Below, piece after piece: positions 12,691 to 23,899 of a DNA stretch of 64,000 nt. Location of the stretch: the NCBI GenBank assembly GCA_030323885.1, contig CM059193.1, positions 96,464,852 through 96,528,851 on the forward strand, given 5' to 3'. How positions within the stretch are numbered: the stretch's first letter is position 1; the number at the start of each line of letters is the position of its first letter. The notes beneath the pieces are model-generated. The model ran no database searches, had not been told where the DNA came from, and saw nothing but the letters and a program-made list of their open reading frames with translations. The DNA is from Branchipolynoe longqiensis. Lineage: Eukaryota; Annelida; Polychaeta; Phyllodocida; Polynoidae. The translations under genes and the position numbers were made by a program.

Positions 12691-13060
12691 CTGCTGGTTA
12701 CTGTCAGTTACTAAAGGTGCTGGTTACTGTTAGTTACTAAAGCTGATGGTTACTGTCAGTCACTGAAGCTGCTGGTTACTGTCAGGTACTATAACTGCTG
12801 GTTCCTGTGCTGTACTAAAGATGCTGGTTACTGTCAGTTACTAAAGCTGCGGGTTACTGTCAGTTACTGAAGCTGCTGGTTATTGTCAGTCACTAACGCT
12901 GCTGGTTACTGTCAGTTATTAAAGCTGCTGGTTACTGTCAGCGACTGAAGCTGCTGGTTACTGTTAGTCACTGAAGCTGCTGGTTACTGTCAGTCACTAA
13001 AGCTGCTGGTTACTGTCAGTCACTAAACTGCTGCTTAGTGTCAGTCACTGAATCTGCATA
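12691..13060. repeat. ~26-bp degenerate tandem repeat
   Basis: About 14 copies of a unit like CTGCTGGTTACTGTCAGTCA plus CTAAAG. It shares CTGCTGGTTACTG with the 64-bp satellite unit, so it is probably a shortened derivative of it. Confidence 0.8.
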
Positions 13061-13465
13061 GTACGGTAAAAGGATCAAAGTTTAAAAATCAAGTTTGTTT
13101 TCTATTTTTTTACTGATTGCTTGTTTATTCTGCTGATACTGGTTAAGTGCATGCACTTGCTTTCACTGCTGTGCAGAAGTGGTCATACTTCATATGGATT
13201 GATTTCCTTTATCAATAATTTCTAGAAACTTGTTCATGGTGTCAAAGTGGGGAGTTTCCAATTTGTTTGGTTTTTGATTATATTGTGTGCATAATCTGTT
13301 TAGTATGGTGCCTCCTATTGGTTTGTGATGTTGTATGGCTTATTTACTGTTTATCCCTCATCTATTACATGTCTGCAGTGAAATGTACGCTTGTGGGAAA
13401 AAGAGACTCAGCATGCAAAGTCAGGTATGCTGAGGAGCCAGAGCGAGGCTTCGACCAACACTCAC
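13061..13465. other. Intron of receptor-like gene (part)
   Basis: AT-rich unique sequence directly downstream (minus-strand sense) of the second exon's donor site. No other exon was recognised. Confidence 0.5.
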
Positions 13466-13636
13466 CTTTGCGCTGGCGCTGACAGTTGTCTCTGTAGACG
13501 GATCTGCGCAGTTGCAGACACGCTGCGTGATCTGCGGTGGACGTGTTGCAGGTGCAGCCCTGGAAGGATGACCTCAGCTGCAGCCAGCGCTGCACCGCGC
13601 GACACTGCAGGCGCGCCCTAGGAGCACAGGTGCCAC
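13466..13636 (-). CDS. GFR-alpha-like receptor, exon 2
   Basis: A 171-bp internal exon, phase 1 at both ends. The acceptor is a polypyrimidine tract ending CCACCAG at 13637; the donor is AAAG|GTGAGT at 13465. It encodes the second half of a GDNF-family-receptor-alpha (GFRα/GAS1-type) domain. Joined to the upstream exon the protein has ten cysteines at about residues 27, 34, 40, 51, 58, 66, 82, 84, 94 and 106. Spacings CX6C, CX5C, CX10C and a CTC pair match the usual GFRα domain. These proteins sit at the cell surface, often GPI-anchored, and present TGF-beta-like ligands to a co-receptor such as RET (family knowledge). Only one domain is visible; vertebrate GFRα proteins carry up to three, so the rest probably lies beyond 13466 or outside the window. 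The acceptor sits at the edge of a minisatellite whose units also contain CCACCTGGTGG. Confidence 0.8.
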
Positions 13637-13639
13637 CTG

Positions 13640-14098
13640 GTGGGGAGACAGAGAAGGGGGGTTAGCAGGCACCACCTGGTGGGAGGACAGAGAGCCGAGT
13701 TAGCAGGTTCCACCTGGTGGGAGGAGAGAGAGGCAGGTTAGCAGGTGCCACCTGGTGGGAGGACAGAGAGGTGGGTTAGCAGGCTACACCAGGTGGGAGG
13801 ACAGAGAGGCGGGCTAGCAGGCGCCACCTGGAGTGAGGAGATGAGAGGCGGGTTAGCAGGCACCACCTGGTGGGAGTAGAGAGAGGCGGGTTAGCAGGCA
13901 CCACCTGGTGGGAGGACAGAGAGGTGGGTTAGCAGGCACCACCTGGTGGGAGGACAGAGAGGTGGGTTAGCAGGCATCATTTGGTGGGAGGACAGAGAGG
14001 CGGGTTAGCAGGTGCCACCTGGTGGGAGGACAGAGAGGCCGGTTAACAGGTGCCACATGGTGGGGAAAGAGAGAGGTGGGTTAGCAGGTGCCACCTGG
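13640..14098. repeat. ~38-bp minisatellite, first block
   Basis: About 12 copies of a unit like ACCACCTGGTGGGAGGACAG plus AGAGGTGGGTTAGCAGGC. The array continues after the inserted foldback element (14812-15520). It lies inside the receptor gene's intron and abuts the exon 2 acceptor. Confidence 0.9.
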
Positions 14099-14806
14099 GG
14101 CCAAATGTAAGAGTCACAATTTATCGGCTGCGGAGTTAAGGGCGGCCGGCGGGGTATCTATTGTCGGCATTAATATATGTGTGACGGGGGATGTATCAGT
14201 CCAGAGCGCGCGCGGGTTAGCTAACGTTTCAGTTATTTATAGAGTTGGGAAATCCCTCTGCATTTGTAGGCATATATTAGGCTCAAATATATTAAATGCT
14301 ATCATAATTAACAGAATTACATACGCAATAAGTGAACTTTTATCAATTTAACCCTAAATTCGAACCCTCCTTAAGGCTAGTTATATTTTCGAATCGACGA
14401 TCGTGCAGTCAACAAACCGCCGCTGCTGCCAGTATGGGAAGTGACGTCGATGCGGCCGCGTCGGCGATTTGTTTACTTTACATTTGTCGATTCGAAAATA
14501 TAACTATTAATATCTCCGGCAATGCGGCTGTACCCTTAAGGAGGGTTCGAATTTAGGGTTAATTTAATGAAATTTCACGATTTGGGTATGTAATTCTGTT
14601 AAATATGGTCGCATTGAATAGATTTGGCCCGAATCGGTCCCTAACCTGCACTTTATCCCAGGCTCAAGTTGGAGTTAGCGAAGACGACGTTAACGCTCGA
14701 GGCGGTAGGCTACCCCGTGCACATACATTGACACTTTGGCCGCTAACCCGGGAAATCCGCACAACGCGTGGGTTACGAGCCCTAACCCGGACTCTTACAT
14801 TTGGCC
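14099..14806. mobile_element. Foldback/MITE-like DNA transposon
   Basis: A 708-bp insertion in the 38-bp minisatellite. Its 17-bp terminal inverted repeats are perfect (GGCCAAATGTAAGAGTC at 14099-14115 and its complement at 14790-14806). CCTGG (14094-14098 and 14807-14811) is a 5-bp target duplication; taking out the element and one CCTGG restores the minisatellite unit. Inside, a second long imperfect palindrome pairs about 14296-14402 with 14475-14611. No transposase is encoded, so it is non-autonomous. I could not assign a superfamily from a 5-bp CCTGG duplication. Confidence 0.85.
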
Positions 14807-14811
14807 CCTGG

Positions 14812-15520
14812 TGGGGAGACAGAGAGGAGGGTTAGCAGCCTACACCTGGTGGGAGGACAGAAAGGTGGGTTAGCAGGCACCATCTGGTGGGAGGACAGAG
14901 AGGTGGGTTAGCAGGCGCCACATGGTGGGGAAACAGAGAGGTGGGTTAGCAGGTGCCACCTGGTGGGAGGACAGAAAGGTGGGTTAGCAGGCACCATCTG
15001 GTAGGAGGACAGAGAGGTGGGTTAGCAGGCGCCATCTGGTGGGGAAACAGAGAGGTGGGTGTAGCAGGCACCACCTGGTGGTAGGACAGAGAGGCGGGTT
15101 AGCAGGCACCATCTGGTGGGAGGACAGATAGGCGGGTTAGCCGGGGCCACTTGGTGGGAGGTCAGAGACATGGGTTAGCAGGCACCACCTGTTGGGGAAA
15201 CAGAGACGTGGGTTAGAAATCGCCACCTGGTGAGAGGACAGAGAGTTGCCTTTGGAGGGGCCACCTGGTGGGAGGACAGATGCGGGTTAGCAGGCGCCAC
15301 TTGGTGGGGAAACAGAGAGGTGGGTTAGCATGTGCCACCTGGTGGGAGGACAGAGGCGGGTTAGCAGGCGCCACATGGTGGGGAAACAGAGAGGTGGGTT
15401 AGCAGGTGCCACCTGGTGGGAGGACAGAGGTGGGTTAGCAGTGCCACCTGGTGGGAGGACAGAGGCGGGTTAACAGGCGCCACCTGGTGGGAGGACAGAG
15501 GCGGGTTAGCAGGCGCCACT
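14812..15520. repeat. ~38-bp minisatellite, second block
   Basis: Continuation of the array at 13640-14098, about 18 copies, more variable in unit length. Confidence 0.9.
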
Positions 15521-16140
15521 TGGTGCTTATTTAGTGGAGCTTCCAACTTAGCACCACTTGATGTTACGACAGGACTCCAGCGACTTGTTACATGATGAAC
15601 TCATGTTTGCTATATAGTGCTGCCCCGATGGGCATCCCCTCCTCACGCCGGCATTTGTTTCTTGCAGAATCCTAGAAATGCAGATACTGAATCCAATGTT
15701 GTAAGTTATTGGTCTGCTGGAGGTGATCCTACATCCTTCCACGTTGTAAGATGCGCTATATCCAGTCTACTTTCCGTCTAGTCACGTGGGCCCAAGATTC
15801 ATTGTGGTACATGGTATCTACATCAGACGGTCTTCGTGGCTTAGACTCGGTGTACTTGCACGTTTTGTGGGAACAGTATTATATCATATGTATTCATTAT
15901 TTATTTACTTCTTAATCAATTAAAGATGTAGTCATATTTTAAATAAATCTGGATATTTGACAAATGAGGAAAGGACATATTTGGGTTCTTTGTTGAAATG
16001 TAAATCTGTCCCTACGCCGTGGCAAAGTGACTTTGAGGACCCCACCTTTGAATACACTAATAAACGTATTAACCGAGCAGATAGCTGTATATAACATGCA
16101 CACCTCAAGGTCCAACAAACCCTACAAAATGACTCATCTA
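15521..16140. other. Intronic, no gene seen
   Basis: Unique, AT-rich in part. Short ORFs only; nothing recognised. Confidence 0.5.
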
Positions 16141-16149
16141 GTACCAGCT

Positions 16150-16466
16150 ACCAGCACACTGCCCTTGCTGGTAGAATCTGGGGTCGTGGGTTTGAACCCT
16201 GGTCGAGTCAAACCAATGACTTAAGAATTGATACTTGTCGCTTCCTAGCCTGCTGCTCGGCATTATTAGGATAGGGCAAGGACTGGTTGGCTCAGTGTCA
16301 GGAGAATGTGACTGAGTGGGATATCAGGTCATGGTGCTGCTGGCATGGGATTCCAGTGGGGCAGCACTATAAAGTCACCATGAGTGTGCACTGTCACAAG
16401 TTGGTACCCGTCCTGATATGACCTGATATGTTGCTAGGACATAAAACAACGACAAACAAACAGCAC
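16150..16466 (+). mobile_element. tRNA-derived SINE
   Basis: A pol III B-box-like GGTTTGAACCC lies at about 16189. The body carries the core GGACTGGTTGGCTCAGTGTC, a CAGCACTATAAAG segment, and a tail of CGACAAACAAAC type. A second copy lies at 51003-51290 and a fragment at about 21505. SINEs are transcribed by pol III and mobilised by LINE proteins (family knowledge). I remember similar core sequences from mollusc and other marine invertebrate SINEs but did not verify this. Confidence 0.75.
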
Positions 16467-16943
16467 ACTGAACCTGGAAGTGCTTCTATGTAGATCCTAC
16501 TGAGGTATTTAATTCATAAAAATCAATCTAATGATATTAACAATAAGCATTTAAGCTCAAGATCATTTAAGCTTCAGAGCCCTGCCCCCCACTCACACAC
16601 CATACATATCGATCACCCACACCCACCACCGCCCCACACCCCCACCGCTATCAGTGTGTTATGGGTAGGAGAGTGCCACTTCTTGAAAACCTGATCAATT
16701 ACGCCTCCCTCACGACATGAGTAAGTATTGCCCTGATTGTCTCAGCACACACTACGGTCTATCACAAAACTGGTTCACTGACAGACATCAAGACAACACC
16801 ATCAACATAGAAGGATACATAAATCAACATAACAAACCAAATCAAAAAAGGTGAACGTGTTGCCATTTACTGCAAAACCTAAAAAATCTAAACACTGAGG
16901 CCCTAGAAATAGCAAACCTTTCAAATGAGCACTTGGAGCTACT

Positions 16944-19026
16944 CATCATCATCATCATGCTGTCGGTCGTGATGCGACAAAGACTGCTTTCATTACTTGA
17001 CTGCCGCTCTCCATTTAGCTCTCTGCTGTGAGAGTGATGTCCATGAGTTGGTCTTAATGTCTCTCAGCTTCATGTTTCTCTTGATGGTATCCTTGAACCA
17101 GAGACGAGGGCACCCTCTCTTTCCATAACCAGAAGACAGTTGAGAATACAGGATCTGCTTTGGTAGCCTGTCTGATGACATCCTCATGAGGTGTCCAGTC
17201 GACCGGAGATTCTTTTTGATCGGAAGATCTTCCATAGAGGGCAGCTCCGTCCATTCAAGTATTTCCTTATTTGTCACTTTGTCCTTCCAGGTTAGCCTCA
17301 TGATTGAATGCAGATGTTGCATCATGAAGGCATGCAGCTTTTTCACCTGTTGTCTGTACACAGTCCAGGCCTCAGCTCCATAGAGTCGGGTGGATAGCAC
17401 GATTGCACTGTAGATCTTGCCTTTGACCCGCATGGAAACATGGTGGTTGTTCCAGAGTCTCTGGTGTAGTTGGCCGAACGATGCGCTAGCCTTGGCCATC
17501 CTCCTCTGTATTTCAGCGTCAATGCGTCCATCACTTGATATAGTGCTTCCGAGGTAGGTGAATTCCGGAACAGAGTTCAGCTTGTTTCCGTCAACCATGA
17601 TATCCTCCTCTCGGGTTCTTGTAGAGTATGGTTGGTACAGCACCTCCGACTTCTTGATATTAATCTTCAGGCCAAACTTCTTTGATGCATCGGAGAAAGT
17701 GTCCACTATTTTCTGGATCTCTTCAGCCGAGTGGGCAGCTCTCTCACCAGTATCCAAGTCGTCTTGGTCTTCGCTCTGAAGTGTGTGACATTGAATAGGT
17801 CAGCGCTCTGTCTGGACTGTATATAGATGCCATCCCCCATGCCTTGGAAAGCCTCATCGAGCATTGCTGATAGGAAAGCCTCATCGAGCATTGCTGATAG
17901 AGCATGGGGGCGAGTACACAACCTTGCTTGACCCCATTGGTAACCCCAAATGATTCTGAGACTTCCCATCCAGCACTAACATTCGCCATCATTCCTGTAT
18001 GTAGAGCCTCAATCATAGTTGTGAACTTCTCTGGGCATCCATACTTCCTCAGTAGCTGCCATAGCCCGGTCCTCCCGACTGTATCAAACACCTTAGTGAA
18101 ATCGGCAAATACCATGTACAGTGGTCGGTCCTGCTCAATGCACTTTTCTTGGAGCTGTCGGAGTCAAAATATCATATCCACGGTGCTCTGGTTACCTCTG
18201 AAGCCACACTGTGACTCCAGAACTACATCAGGTGTTATGTGAATAGATAGTCTGTTGAGGAGGATCCTGGCAAAGATCTTGCCTGCTATGGAAAGAAGAG
18301 AGATTCCTCTATAGTTCCCAGTCTGTTTGATCACCTTTCTTGTAGATGGTTACAATGCTGTCATCATTCCATGCTTGGGGTACAGAACCCTCCTCCCAGG
18401 CATTGGTGATTAGTTGGTGCAGTCTGTTGAACATATTGTCTCCTCTGTGCTTCCATACTTCAGCAGGAATTCCATCACCCCCAAGTGCTTTGCCATCTTT
18501 CAGGCTGGCGATTGCTCTAGCCATCTCATCCATGGTTGGAATCTCATCGAGGCATGTATTGGTAATGTGCTGCTGGATATTGTCCAGAGCTTTGTGATCT
18601 ATGTCACCAGGGACATTGAGTAGCTTCTGAAAGAGTTCACTCCATCTTGCCACAACTCTCTTGCTGTCAGAAAAGGTCTCCATTCCATCTGTTGATTTCA
18701 GGTGAACAGGTCCCTTCTTCACAGGTCCCCAAACTTCCTTCAGTCCATTGTAGAAGCCCTTCATGTTGTTTTTGTCTGCAGCTCTCTGCAGCTCCTCTGC
18801 CTTCATTTCCCACCAGTCGGACTTCAGTGCAAGGGTGCATTTTTGGAGCAATCTGCAGGCATCGTTTTATGCTGCAGTGGTGGATCTAGTGTTCCTGATC
18901 TGTGACACTCTCTGGTGGGCTTGGTCTCTTCTGCTCATAAGATTCTGTAGCTCCTGATTGTTGGGGTCGAACCAGTCCTGGTGTTTTCTGTCTGGCTTGC
19001 TGAGATATGTATTAGCTGTGTTGTAT
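16944..19026 (-). mobile_element. RTE-like LINE inserted in CR1-like LINE
   Basis: Flanked by a perfect 16-bp target duplication AGCACTTGGAGCTACT (16928-16943 and 19027-19042). It is 5' truncated, lacking the endonuclease. The 3' end, at the low-coordinate side, has an (ATG)n-type tail (CATCATCATCATCATG on the plus strand). Its 3' end recurs as a tiny insertion at 24308-24448. Orientation is opposite to its LINE host. Confidence 0.88.
16993..18900 (-). pseudogene. RTE-like LINE reverse transcriptase, broken
   Basis: Reading from high to low coordinates: a pre-RT linker (ALKSDWWEMKAEELQRAADK, about 18820), early RT motifs (KDGKALGGDGIPAEVWKH, about 18500), FADFTK near 18110, GVTNGVKQGCVLAPMLY near 17940, then the C-terminal part (LGSTISSDGRIDAEIQRRMA; final codons KWRAAVK near 16995). 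At least three frames are used. A 27-bp tandem duplication (GCCTCATCGAGCATTGCTGA, 17855-17900) disrupts the frame after the GCVLAP motif. The expected catalytic YADD motif is missing: RT reading goes from ILVRE straight to AAHSAEEIQKI. The enzyme would have copied the LINE RNA at a nicked target (family knowledge). It is dead here. Confidence 0.85.
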
Positions 19027-20544
19027 AGCACTTGGAGCTACTATGGTGCCTAATAAAAAACAAGAAGCAGGCTAACATAGCCATAGAAAGCCTCTACAGG
19101 CAACCATCTGGAGATGTGGAAGCATTCCTTCAAACCAGATAAAAGCATAAGTACTGTGCGAAAATTACCAAATGCAGAAATGCTTGTGCTAGAGGATTTC
19201 AAGATAAACTGCAACAGCAACAACAAACATAACCTAATGCTACAAATGACTATCAAAATCCTAGGCCCCGAACAACCATTACAGAGAGCACAAGACTAAG
19301 CAATAATAGCTCAACAATTGATCTAATACTAACCAACCCAAACCATGCCACAAAATGGGGTACTAGAAGCTGGGGTATAAGTGACCATGAGGGAATATAT
19401 GTAACCAGGAAAAAACTCAAAATCACAAATCAATATGAGTACAAGATGGGCAGATCCCTAAAAAAATACTCAGAAGAAACACTAAAAAAACACTTACACA
19501 AAAACACAAACAACCTCAGAAAAAACAGAGATGATGCGATAGCTACTGGAAAAACATTGTCACAGATATAACAAAAATGTTAGATGAGATGTGTCCCACA
19601 AAGAAACTAAAAATACCAAAAAAACCAAGACCCATGGGTATACAATGAACTATTGACACACATTTCTTCAAGAAAGTGAAAACTGGGTGACAAAGCGAAA
19701 CATACTGACGTTTTCCACTGCACGTTCCGGTAAACTCAACGCAGTGTGCCTTCGTTATGTAGCCAAGCTGCGCGCGCATACACAACATTAGTAAACATTG
19801 AAATAGGTCTATGGGAAGGTAATCTACATGGGTGCTAACAACAAGATACTAAAAAACTGCAAATACTACAACATTGTTCCCTAACGATATGCCTAAAAGT
19901 AGACAAACCACAACCCACATATGACTTGCACAAAAGAACTAAAGTAAAGCTACTAGAAAACAGAAGAAAAATCCACCTAAAAACATTAGCATATGGATAT
20001 AGCCACAACATTAAGCATCTAACCCAACCATTAAGGAACACCAGAGCAAACAATTCACCACTACTAAGGCAGACCAGAAGCCAAATCAAAGCCCACAAGC
20101 TATGGAACACACAAACGGTGAAGGAAAGACAAATTCCTGACCTAAAAACATGCAACAAATAGCTGTGCAAAATAGAACCAGGAAACCCCAACTAAGCTGT
20201 GCCACAAGGGGGCATGTGATACGTCAGAGCCCACCAGCTAGACAGCCCATGACAGGAAAACAGGAAATATAAAAGCCAGATAACATGCACACCAACAATA
20301 TAATCAAATCAAATTCCAGGAAACATAACCCAACCACCTACTATGTACAAGCCTATAACATGTAAATAGAGTAGGCTAGAATAGAATTAAGTAGAAAAAA
20401 AGTGGAAATCTCTTCCCAAGAAAACCGCAAAACACTAACATAGATCACTAACCCAAGACATAGCTTTAAAAAAAACACAACTATAACTGCCCAGCATTGA
20501 AAACAAGCTTGATCATCAGAACTTACTTGCTAGGGACAGACATC

Positions 20545-20822
20545 TGAATAGGCCCTCTCATGTGACAACAGACGGCTGAACAGGCCCTCTCAGGTGCAAC
20601 AGATGGCTGAGCAGGCCCTATCACATGACAACATATGGCTGAACAGGCCATTTGACTTGACAACAAATGGTTCAGCAGGCCCTGTCACGTGACAACATAT
20701 GACTGAGCAGGACTTGTCATGTGGCAACAGATGGCTGAGCAGGCCCTGTCACGTGACAGCAGCTGGCTGAACAGGCCATGGCACGTGACAACATAATAAT
20801 ATATATATATATATATATATTC
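20545..20822. repeat. ~31-bp minisatellite and (AT)n
   Basis: About eight copies of a unit like GGCTGAACAGGCCCTCTCAT plus GTGACAACAGA, ending in an (AT)n run at about 20797-20821. Intronic to the receptor gene. Confidence 0.85.
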
Positions 20823-20978
20823 TGTGAGGCGAAAGTTACTACTTGCCAACATACTATGTGCTGACACTACTCAAAGTGCTAGATGCACTGCAATGTGCAC
20901 CCGTCCAAATGCCTGCTAATTAACTAATTTAAACCAACAATAATGAAACACGGTGAGAAGAAGACGTGCTGCTCCTAC

Positions 20979-21143
20979 CTGTGACATCACAGATTCGAGG
21001 TAGCGCCGCAAGCACCAGGTGACAGTGAGGGGTCAGTGTGCATGCGTCCACCCCGTCCAGGCAGTTGGGGGCGGGGGGCGGCGCGGCGGGGGCGGCGGTC
21101 GGAGAAGCCCGGCAGAGCAGCAGCAGTAGCTGGACCAGCATCG
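20979..21143 (-). CDS. GFR-alpha-like receptor, exon with start codon
   Basis: The ATG is at 21139-21141, two bases after an acceptor (CTCTTCTTGCAG|CG), so at least one untranslated exon lies further right. The donor is GTCACAG|GTAGGA at 20979/20978, phase 1. Residues 1-17 (MLVQLLLLLCRASPTAA) form a signal peptide; a Pro/Ala-rich stretch follows. Then come the first four cysteines of a GFRα domain: CX6C, CX5C, CX10C, with NCLDGVDACTLTPHC readable. Splicing to 13636 gives GG at the joint and restores one ten-cysteine domain with no stop. The protein would be secreted or surface-bound and bind a GDNF-like or GDF15-like ligand (inference from family). No expression evidence is available; the gene name cannot be resolved among GFRα, GFRAL or GAS1-like. 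Confidence 0.8.
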
Positions 21144-21504
21144 CTGCAAGAAGAGACGAAGAGGTAAGACAGGCTTCACCAGGGTAACCAAGTAGGACGT
21201 CAATAAGTCAGTTTATTTATCACTGGTATGACAAGGTAACATGTAATGAAATCTACCAAGTTCACCTATGTGTAGTATATTCATTCGGATGTAAATGGAT
21301 GCAGCATACTGTAGCGCCGGTCGATTAAATACCAAATCCAATCCACTCTCAAGCAGATACCAAGGGACAAAAGCTCTGGCACATTCAAACTCAGTGCAGA
21401 ACCCAGAAACTGTCCAAAAAGGCTGCCACACTTCTGCTTGGCACGTGATATCACACCTCTTCTATCGGAGTAAATTCAGGAATGTGACCTCTGCCTAGAT
21501 GTCT

Positions 21505-21610
21505 TAGCAAGGACTGGTTGGTTCAGTGTCAGGATCATGTGAGTTAGCTAAATGATCTGGTGGCAGATGGACCTCCAATCACTCGGAGTCCACCTCAATC
21601 CCCACGAATC
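21505..21610 (+). mobile_element. SINE fragment
   Basis: Contains GCAAGGACTGGTTGGTTCAG and the following TGTCAGGATCATGTGA, matching the core of the SINE at 16150. It decays beyond about 21560. Confidence 0.55.
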
Positions 21611-21899
21611 TTTGTAATAGATGAGGGTTCCGTCTTAGAACTTACAGACAATCACAGCATTGTGCTATAGCCACTAAACTGAGCCGCGCCCGTCTACATT
21701 CCTCCACTGTCCTCCCCAGAAGGCACACAACATTCACGTGGGTCTAACTAGCCTACACCTGCCACGCTTCTCCGACCAAACATCCTACTAGAAAGAAGCT
21801 TCCTGGGTAATGAACATCCATTGCAGCTCCCTTTTTCAACTGGCTACATACACATAGTTTAATGCAGATCAAAATAATGTCAATGAAGTTTCAATGCAA

Positions 21900-22595
21900 C
21901 AAGTTTCATGAATGTCCATAGTATGTGCATACTTTTAAGTTGAATCTCCATAGTGTGTTCATACTTTTAAGTTGAATCTCCATAGTCTGTGCATACTTTT
22001 AAGTTGAATGTCCATAGTCTGTGCATACTTTTAAGTTGAATGTCCATAGTGTGTGCATACTTTTAAGTTGAATCTCCATAGTGTGTTCATACTTTTAAGT
22101 TGAATCTCCATAGTCTGTGCATACTTTTAAGTTGAATGTCCATAGTCTGTGCATACTTTTAAGTTGAATGTCCATAGTGTGTGCATACTTTTAAGTTGAA
22201 TCTCCATAGTGTGTTCATACTTTTAAGTTGAATCTCCATAGTCTGTGCATACTTTTAAGTTGAATGTCCATAGTCTGTGCATACTTTTAAGTTGAATGTC
22301 CATAGTGTGTGCATACTTTTAAGTTGAATGTCCATAGTGTGTGCATACTTTTAAGTTGAATGTCCATAGTGTGTGCATACTTTTAAGTTGAATGTCCATA
22401 GTGTGTGCATACTTTTAAGTTGAATGTCCATAGTGTGTGCATACTTTTAAGTTGAATGTCCATAGTCTGTGCATACTTTTAAGTTGAATGTCCATAGTGT
22501 GTGCATACTTTTAAGTTGAATGTCCATAGTCTGTGCATACTTTTAAGTTGAATGTCCATAGTGTTTGCATACTCTTAAGTTGAATGTCCATTGTC
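21900..22595. repeat. 32-bp minisatellite
   Basis: About 21 copies of GTCCATAGTGTGTGCATACT plus TTTAAGTTGAAT. Variants (TCTCC/GTCC, TGTTC/TGTGC, TAGTC/TAGTG) recur in a fixed order of four units, giving a 128-bp higher-order repeat in the first half. Confidence 0.95.
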
Positions 22596-23899
22596 TGCCT
22601 TACTGAAAGTGACATGACATATACATACGAAGGTTATTGTTGGTTCCTCATGTGTTTACATCGTCTGGCCTATTAATATGCTAGTCCTGTCTTAGCTAAC
22701 ACTGAGATCAATGGGTACAACTGTTGTAATGAATACTCTTTCCCAGGCTTTTATAATTCTTGTTTAACTTAGATAACTTTCAGGAACATGTATGTGTTCT
22801 GTTATTGATTAGAGTAATTCGCGTTTAGATTACCCATGTGCAAGCCTGCCTTTACCTCCTTGTTAATAAGGGTTGCATTTGTTTTAATGAGCTGCAAATT
22901 AACCTTGTGCATGTATTATGTAAATGCTCATCTAAGTATTGTTAGTGTCATGTTATCTTCTTTTTTTGCTCTTACTTTTATTTGTTGCTTCTTGCACTTT
23001 TGTATGGTGGGTTTCAACTGTTTTGTTTGTATTGATAAGTTTTATTTTGAATAGAATTAATTACCCCAAAAAACAGAACAACAAGCACTACATATCTTGA
23101 CATTGGTCGTCCATGCCTCATGCACACGTTTCGAGTTGTCAGGGTTAACGTAAGGAAGGATAGTTTCTCGTATCCCAACGTAAGCTACTTAAGTCCTTCC
23201 TTGTTGACCTTTGCCCTCCCCCTGTGATGACCTCAGCGAGCCTCGTCTGTATCATATCCGGTTGTAATGTGCGTCATATAAGGGATTCTGGTAATCACTT
23301 CTAACCTGGTGTAAAGTCTACAGCTCGAATCTGTGGTTGTGTAGGCAGGCTCTAGTGAAATCAATACAGACAAAAAGAAAGGAAGAGTATAAAGTGTGAA
23401 AGAAGAGAGAGAGTCAAGCCCTCTGGTTTATTATTTATAGGGTACATGGGTTCAGTGTAGAGTATCACCCCACCCTATTCTCCCAATGAGAAACAAGCAT
23501 TCTTAGCTCTACCAATAGGAATCCAGCATTCCTGGTCCCCATGGTTACCAGTGATCTGCCCACCACCAAGCTGTGTGGCTCCCCTGGCCACCACCTGCCT
23601 TGAGCCTGAGTGTGGTGATCCTGACTAGCAGAGGGGGGAGGGGGTAGTCTCTGAGTGCCCCTTGCACACAGCCCTGCCAGCACCACTATTTACATCTAGT
23701 CAGGCACCACCAGCACTTACATATACACATACATGTACCTGGTCACATATACCCGATCAGTAATAGTAGATTTGCATTCCCCAACGAATGCTTTGAATCG
23801 GAATAGTTTACACTGGTGTGGAAGGGTATGAGGGAGATATGCTAGGCATCCCCAAACAGTCACCGCCAATGGTATCACGATGTGCATTGCACAGATTTC
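22596..23899. other. Unassigned, no gene seen
   Basis: Unique, AT-rich sequence. A plus-strand ORF at 22836-23054 is hydrophobic and composition-driven; a minus-strand ORF at 23465-23686 has no recognised motif. Untranslated exons of the receptor gene could lie here but none can be shown. Confidence 0.5.

Larger units (their letters stand above)
16745..20170 (+). mobile_element. CR1-like LINE, copy A (split)
   Basis: A degraded plus-strand LINE in two parts: 16745-16927 and 19043-20170. The first part carries endonuclease-like sequence (ETWFTDRH, near the family's SETWYTYKH motif). After the inserted minus-strand LINE, endonuclease reading resumes at 19043 (NKKQANIAIESLYRQPSGD) and continues through GTRSWGISDH near 19362. 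The middle of the reverse transcriptase is missing. The C-terminal part (about 19830-20160) has DLHKRTKVKLLENRRKIHL and ends LWN-like. It is the same family as the minus-strand copy at 23900-26689. Many frameshifts make it inactive. Clade assignment (CR1/L2-like) is by eye. Confidence 0.75.

Noticed and set aside
16180..16215. A functional tRNA gene
   Set aside because: Only the B-box-like part is tRNA-like; no cloverleaf can be built and the sequence continues into a SINE body.
23465..23686. Minus-strand ORF as an exon
   Set aside because: No splice sites or homology could be recognised, and the length is within chance for this GC content.
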